Shown here in pieces: positions 7,742-10,420 of a DNA stretch of 10,420 nucleotides; position 1 is the stretch's first letter; every line of letters begins with the position of its first letter. A program made the position numbers and the translations under genes. Under the pieces are notes generated by a model. It made no database searches. It saw nothing but the letters and a program-made list of their open reading frames with translations, and had not been told where the DNA came from. The stretch is from assembly GCA_004009845.1 (NCBI GenBank), contig RMBW01000365.1, forward strand, positions 1 to 10,420, given 5' to 3'. Source of the stretch: Davidsoniella eucalypti (Eukaryota; Ascomycota; Sordariomycetes; Microascales; Ceratocystidaceae).

Positions 7742-7996
7742 CTACGTAGGTATGTTTGTAGGTATACTGATATCTCTACCCCTCTTACTGTCTGCCTTTT
7801 TTTTTTCTCCGAAGTCGTTGATCTCTAGTACAGTGAATACTGCTTTAACGTATGATCCATTCTGAGCCTGTCTAGTCACTAGAGCTTTTTGATCCATCTG
7901 TATAGAGTTAAACATGTAATACTTGGCGTGCTTCTCACAGCCATGGCCCTTGTGACACCTTGTGTATACTTTCAGTATTGGGCCTTTAGTGATCAA
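7742..7996 (-). CDS. Exon-like open stretch, unknown protein with Cys/His cluster
   Basis: An 84-codon open frame with no ATG at its head: the first codon is TTG, and the frame is open a little further upstream to about 8020. It reads KVYTRCHKGHGCEKHAKYY, a segment dense in Cys, His and basic residues, then a mixed region and a basic tail (EKKKADSKRGRD). I do not recognise a family. If real it is probably a terminal exon. TTGAC followed by CAATACCAG just upstream on the minus strand would serve as branch point and acceptor. No signal peptide was found in the minus-strand sequence upstream. Chance remains a serious alternative. Confidence 0.25.
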   Translation of the reverse strand: MITKGPILKVYTRCHKGHGCEKHAKYYMFNSIQMDQKALVTRQAQNGSYVKAVFTVLEINDFGEKKKADSKRGRDISIPTNIPT

Positions 7997-8513
7997 CCTT
8001 ATCAGTCCTGGTATTGATAGTCAACTTTGCATCCTATGACCAAGCTTTGCCTCTTGTGATTGTTAATCTACTGGGTGTAGTGATAACATTGCACGCTGGA
8101 TATCATACTTCATATCACATTCCGGGTGAATGAATAGCATCAAGCTACTGATATTGATTTTATTCAACATCTTGGAAATTCCATGTCCCAATTGCCTAGA
8201 CCTCTGGTTAGTAGATATTTATCATGTTCATTGACTTATTATGTTGGCTATGGGTCCTACTACCTCAATATTCATCTTGCGATTCCAACTATCATTATTT
8301 CTCTGATATCATCTATGTCGTAGTTAGGGCTCTCTCACATTCTTATATATACTAAGTATCAAGCATCAAAATGTTCACCGGTCAAATATCATCATCGCCA
8401 GCTGGTCCTTGATTCGATTCATTAAAATAGTAGACCAATTGTCTCTAACTATTGACTTGTTAATATATCTGAATTTAGGAAACATATTATTCTTACCCAG
8501 TAAGTATATTTAA
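7997..8513. other. AT-leaning intergenic stretch, no feature recognised
   Basis: I see no long frame, transposon motif or RNA gene. Near its right end, GTAAGTATATTTAACC (8500-8515) resembles an intron donor followed by a branch point, but the nearest TAG would leave only 31 bases, too short for a fungal intron. Confidence 0.4.
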
Positions 8514-8852
8514 CCAATTATCGTGTATAGCCATTCTTTAAACCGAGATATATCTGAGCCATCTACTCGTAGGCTAAGCTCCTCTAAGTACAGCCTTCCT
8601 TCTTCTCCAAAAAGCATCTCTAGATTTTACAAAGCTTGTCGAATATTCAATGATATTTTGTGGCACTTACTAAATGGGCTTGTAACCAGCTATAGCCTTG
8701 TTTTCAGACTGTTCTCTCGCAGGAAGTTAGTTCACATGTTGGATGTGTTGTTAGATGAGGCAGAAGTCCAAGACCTAAGTCATAAGGAGATATGGGGGGG
8801 TCTTTATGAACAAGAGGCGTTGGAAAAGTTATGTCTTTTTATACTGTCTTGA
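8514..8852 (+). CDS. Exon-like open stretch, unknown protein
   Basis: The frame is open from just after a TAA at 8511 to TGA at 8850-8852, with no ATG before 8736. The product has a Ser-rich start (SSSKYSLPSSPKS), a hydrophobic middle (ILWHLLNGLVTSYSLVFRLF) and an acidic, helix-like end (LVHMLDVLLDEAEVQD). TATAG at 8527-8531 after TTTAACC could be an acceptor site. I do not recognise a family. It may be the last exon of a gene whose earlier exons I cannot define, or chance. Confidence 0.22.
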   Translation, partial: PIIVYSHSLNRDISEPSTRRLSSSKYSLPSSPKSISRFYKACRIFNDILWHLLNGLVTSYSLVFRLFSRRKLVHMLDVLLDEAEVQDLSHKEIWGGLYEQEALEKLCLFILS

Positions 8853-9096
8853 GAGGAAGATGGTCACATGGAGTGTAGTACACTCCTGATTACGAAACTA
8901 GTTTTGCTTGTAGTCGGCAATGTTCTATCATCATGATGTATATAGCATTATATATACCCTAACCCTTTTTCTATCTTGAACACTAGATATGATTACAACT
9001 TTATATGTCAAACATATTATATTAATTCATAACATAGTGAAGACAAAAAGAGTATAAAAGGCTCATAACAGTCAAGAGATGTTCTGAGGGAGGCTT
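8853..9096. other. Intergenic stretch with a short palindrome and a telomere-like motif
   Basis: GGAGTGTA-G-TACACTCC (8870-8886) is an 8-base-pair inverted repeat with a one-base centre. CCCTAACCCT at 8957-8966 equals about one and two-thirds units of the fungal telomere repeat. No gene is seen. Confidence 0.4.
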
Positions 9097-9294
9097 CTAA
9101 GCTTCACATAAAACATCAGCCATCCGATAGGGAGCTATCAACACAACCATAATGGCAGAGTTCAAGGTCTCGAATGGTCTATAGCCGCAGATATGAGACT
9201 TGACAATGAAGATCATATGCATGACAAACAATGGCAAGCATGCGAGACATAGAAAATGGCGGTAAGAGTCATAACAGTGGTTTGAAGACAGCAA
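9097..9294 (-). CDS. Short hydrophobic open stretch, unknown
   Basis: A 65-codon frame beginning with TTG, not ATG, ending TAG at 9097-9099. It has two hydrophobic segments, HFLCLACLPLFVMHMIFIV and TLNSAIMVVLIAPY, as in a piece of a membrane protein. The bases just upstream in another frame (DIYTLICLLSTYFNLAVF, about 9335-9282) are also hydrophobic, which could mean a frameshifted or spliced membrane protein. No family is recognised and no start is visible. Confidence 0.15.
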   Translation of the reverse strand: MLSSNHCYDSYRHFLCLACLPLFVMHMIFIVKSHICGYRPFETLNSAIMVVLIAPYRMADVLCEA

Positions 9295-9808
9295 GGTTGA
9301 AGTAAGTTGACAATAGGCAGATCAAAGTGTAGATGTCGCTAGCCAGTCACGAGAATGAGAAGTAAACAATGATGATATAATATCAATCAGCAAGTAAGCG
9401 ACACTGTTTTTCCATAGCTTCATTCATCGGCCCATCGAACTCGCTGTTGCTGCGCCTTTCGCTTGCAGTCTTGGCTTTCAAGGTGCAATATAACTGAAGC
9501 AAGGACAACCAAGGTATACTCTTTCCTCCTCTCCAAGCTTTAGATGTGTGAGCTCTATGAACTCTTTTTTCTTTTTCCTGATGCCTAGGTGAAGATATCA
9601 AAGAATGTCAGTGCTTAATTGGAGAAATATGGCTCTGGTCTTCGTTTTTTTTCCAATCTTGCCAAGAATGCAAAGATAAGTAGCGGTAAAGAAGCAACTC
9701 GGGATTCCACCTCTTGAGCCTTTGATGCAAGGAACAAAGGCCGCAAATGCTGTGGGCCGTAGAAGCAGTGTCGTTAGTACTAGTAAAGCATTGGTATGTA
9801 GCGATACA
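9295..9808. other. No defined gene; candidate splice acceptor on the minus strand
   Basis: On the minus strand CTGAC (complement of 9607-9611) followed about 20 bases later by CACCTAG (ending at 9585) is a good fungal branch point and 3' splice site. Two frames stay open after it: one to 9383 (72 codons in all), and another with IRKKKKEFIELTHLKLGEEE. I cannot choose between them or connect them to other exons. Confidence 0.25.
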
Positions 9809-9942
9809 TTATCTGCATATGTCGGAACTTCTCGGTGTGTCTGTCCCGGAATCCCATGGGCTGTTGTCGGTGCAGACGTGGCCTACTCCGATTTCTGCAG
9901 CCATCTGTAGCAGTTCTTGGACGAGCATGTATTGATACGTTT
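9809..9942 (-). CDS. Exon-like minus-strand stretch, unknown protein C-terminus
   Basis: After a possible acceptor AAACAG (ending at 9943) the frame reads YQYMLVQELLQMAAEIGVGH, then VCTDNSPWDSGTDTPRSSD, to a TAA at 9809-9811. The amphipathic helix followed by a mixed tail looks protein-like, and a TAA lies only a few codons upstream of the acceptor, as expected at an intron edge. I cannot name a family. The opposite strand is open in the same codon register (9722-9910), so chance or the other strand cannot be excluded. Confidence 0.25.
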
Positions 9943-9980
9943 CTGTTTCTTGTTGGTGTACATGTTATGCACACATGTGC

Positions 9981-10196
9981 TTATTCGGTTGATAGGTCAC
10001 GGAGCTGCGCTACATGCAGCTTGGCTGTTGTATTCAGCTGTACGATAGCATGTAAACGTAGCAATACTACTACAAGTACAAGCATATCTAGCCTCCGCAG
10101 ACACACAATGCACAGCTCTTTGAGTCTTTGCGCGTTCGGCAAGGCGAAGGCTGGTATTGCTACCGATTTCAGTCGAGCACAACTTGGTGATGGCAT
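9981..10196 (-). CDS. Possible upstream exon of a minus-strand gene, unknown
   Basis: A 71-codon frame starting at ATG 10196 (complement) and ending in TAA. It contains AQRLKELCIVCLRRLDMLVL, a Leu-rich helix-like stretch. A GTAGCG near 10015 could be a donor to the acceptor at 9943, giving an intron of about 70 bases. An overlapping 101-codon frame (10302-9997) starts with GTG. With three overlapping open frames and no recognised domain, the call is weak. Confidence 0.15.
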   Translation of the reverse strand: MPSPSCARLKSVAIPAFALPNAQRLKELCIVCLRRLDMLVLVVVLLRLHAIVQLNTTAKLHVAQLRDLSTE

Positions 10197-10420
10197 GACG
10201 AGATGACTGAAAGATATGCGTTACAATGTATGCTGATGACCGCATAGAGCGGTTCCGCCGGGTTGGAATCTCCTTTTCTCGCTGTAACATAATATTGGTC
10301 ACCTTCTATACAAGTGTTAAAGCAAGCTGTGTTCATGGTATGGACTAGATATTGGATCTATGGACTAGAAAGCAACAGTGGCGTTGAGCTCTTTGCGATG
10401 TATACGACAAATCAAGGCTA
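10197..10420. other. Right-edge sequence, nothing firm
   Basis: ACCGC-ATAGA-GCGGT near 10240-10254 is a small inverted repeat, and TATGGACTAGA occurs twice near 10338-10370. No gene is supported on either strand beyond the weak minus-strand frames noted to the left. Confidence 0.35.

Noticed and set aside
9835..10206. 123-codon plus-strand Cys-rich frame
   Set aside because: It begins with a non-ATG codon and has no recognisable domain. The minus strand shows acceptor-like sites and more protein-like text over the same bases, though neither is secure.

Overview
The window looks like nuclear DNA of a filamentous fungus, most likely an ascomycete. The signs are a pyrimidine-rich leader before a eukaryotic-type ATG, no operons, degraded Tad1-like LINE retrotransposons, and a fungal multidomain protein with a restriction-endonuclease-like domain and a kinase-like domain. 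Genes are sparse and most of the sequence is paralog relics, transposon relics and AT-leaning intergenic DNA, as in accessory or subtelomere-like fungal regions.

Left part (437-5365): one intact intron-less gene (437-3088, 883 aa). It encodes a repetitive coiled coil, a conserved middle region, a PD-(D/E)XK-like nuclease core, a C-x3-C-x13-C-x5-H motif and a small kinase fold with an HGD..N catalytic loop and DFD. Two damaged relatives follow. The first (3391-4526, + strand) lacks the coiled coil and nuclease core and changes frame once, but keeps all kinase motifs. The second (about 5365-4700, - strand) has stops and has lost its catalytic loop. The two lie tail to tail about 170 bases apart, so they form a long imperfect inverted repeat.

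Middle part (5713-7697): LINE relics. A minus-strand fragment (about 6460-5713) and a plus-strand fragment (about 6579-7395, ending in a (ATC)5 tail) lie head to head. Two further 3'-end fragments (7446-7497 and about 7600-7697) share a motif with the minus-strand fragment's 3' end, which makes the outer ends look like terminal inverted repeats.

Right part (7700-10420): no gene recognised with confidence. Several open stretches could be exons of unknown genes: 7742-7996 (-), 8514-8852 (+), 9097-9294 (-), 9809-9942 (-) and 9981-10196 (-). All lack a convincing complete gene model, so these calls are weak.

The only gene that looks functional is the nuclease-kinase fusion. Its architecture matches a lineage-expanded fungal family related to the Crinkler (CRN)-type effectors. 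The sequence shows no partner genes, so the surroundings read as local duplication and decay of one family beside transposons, not as a multi-gene pathway.
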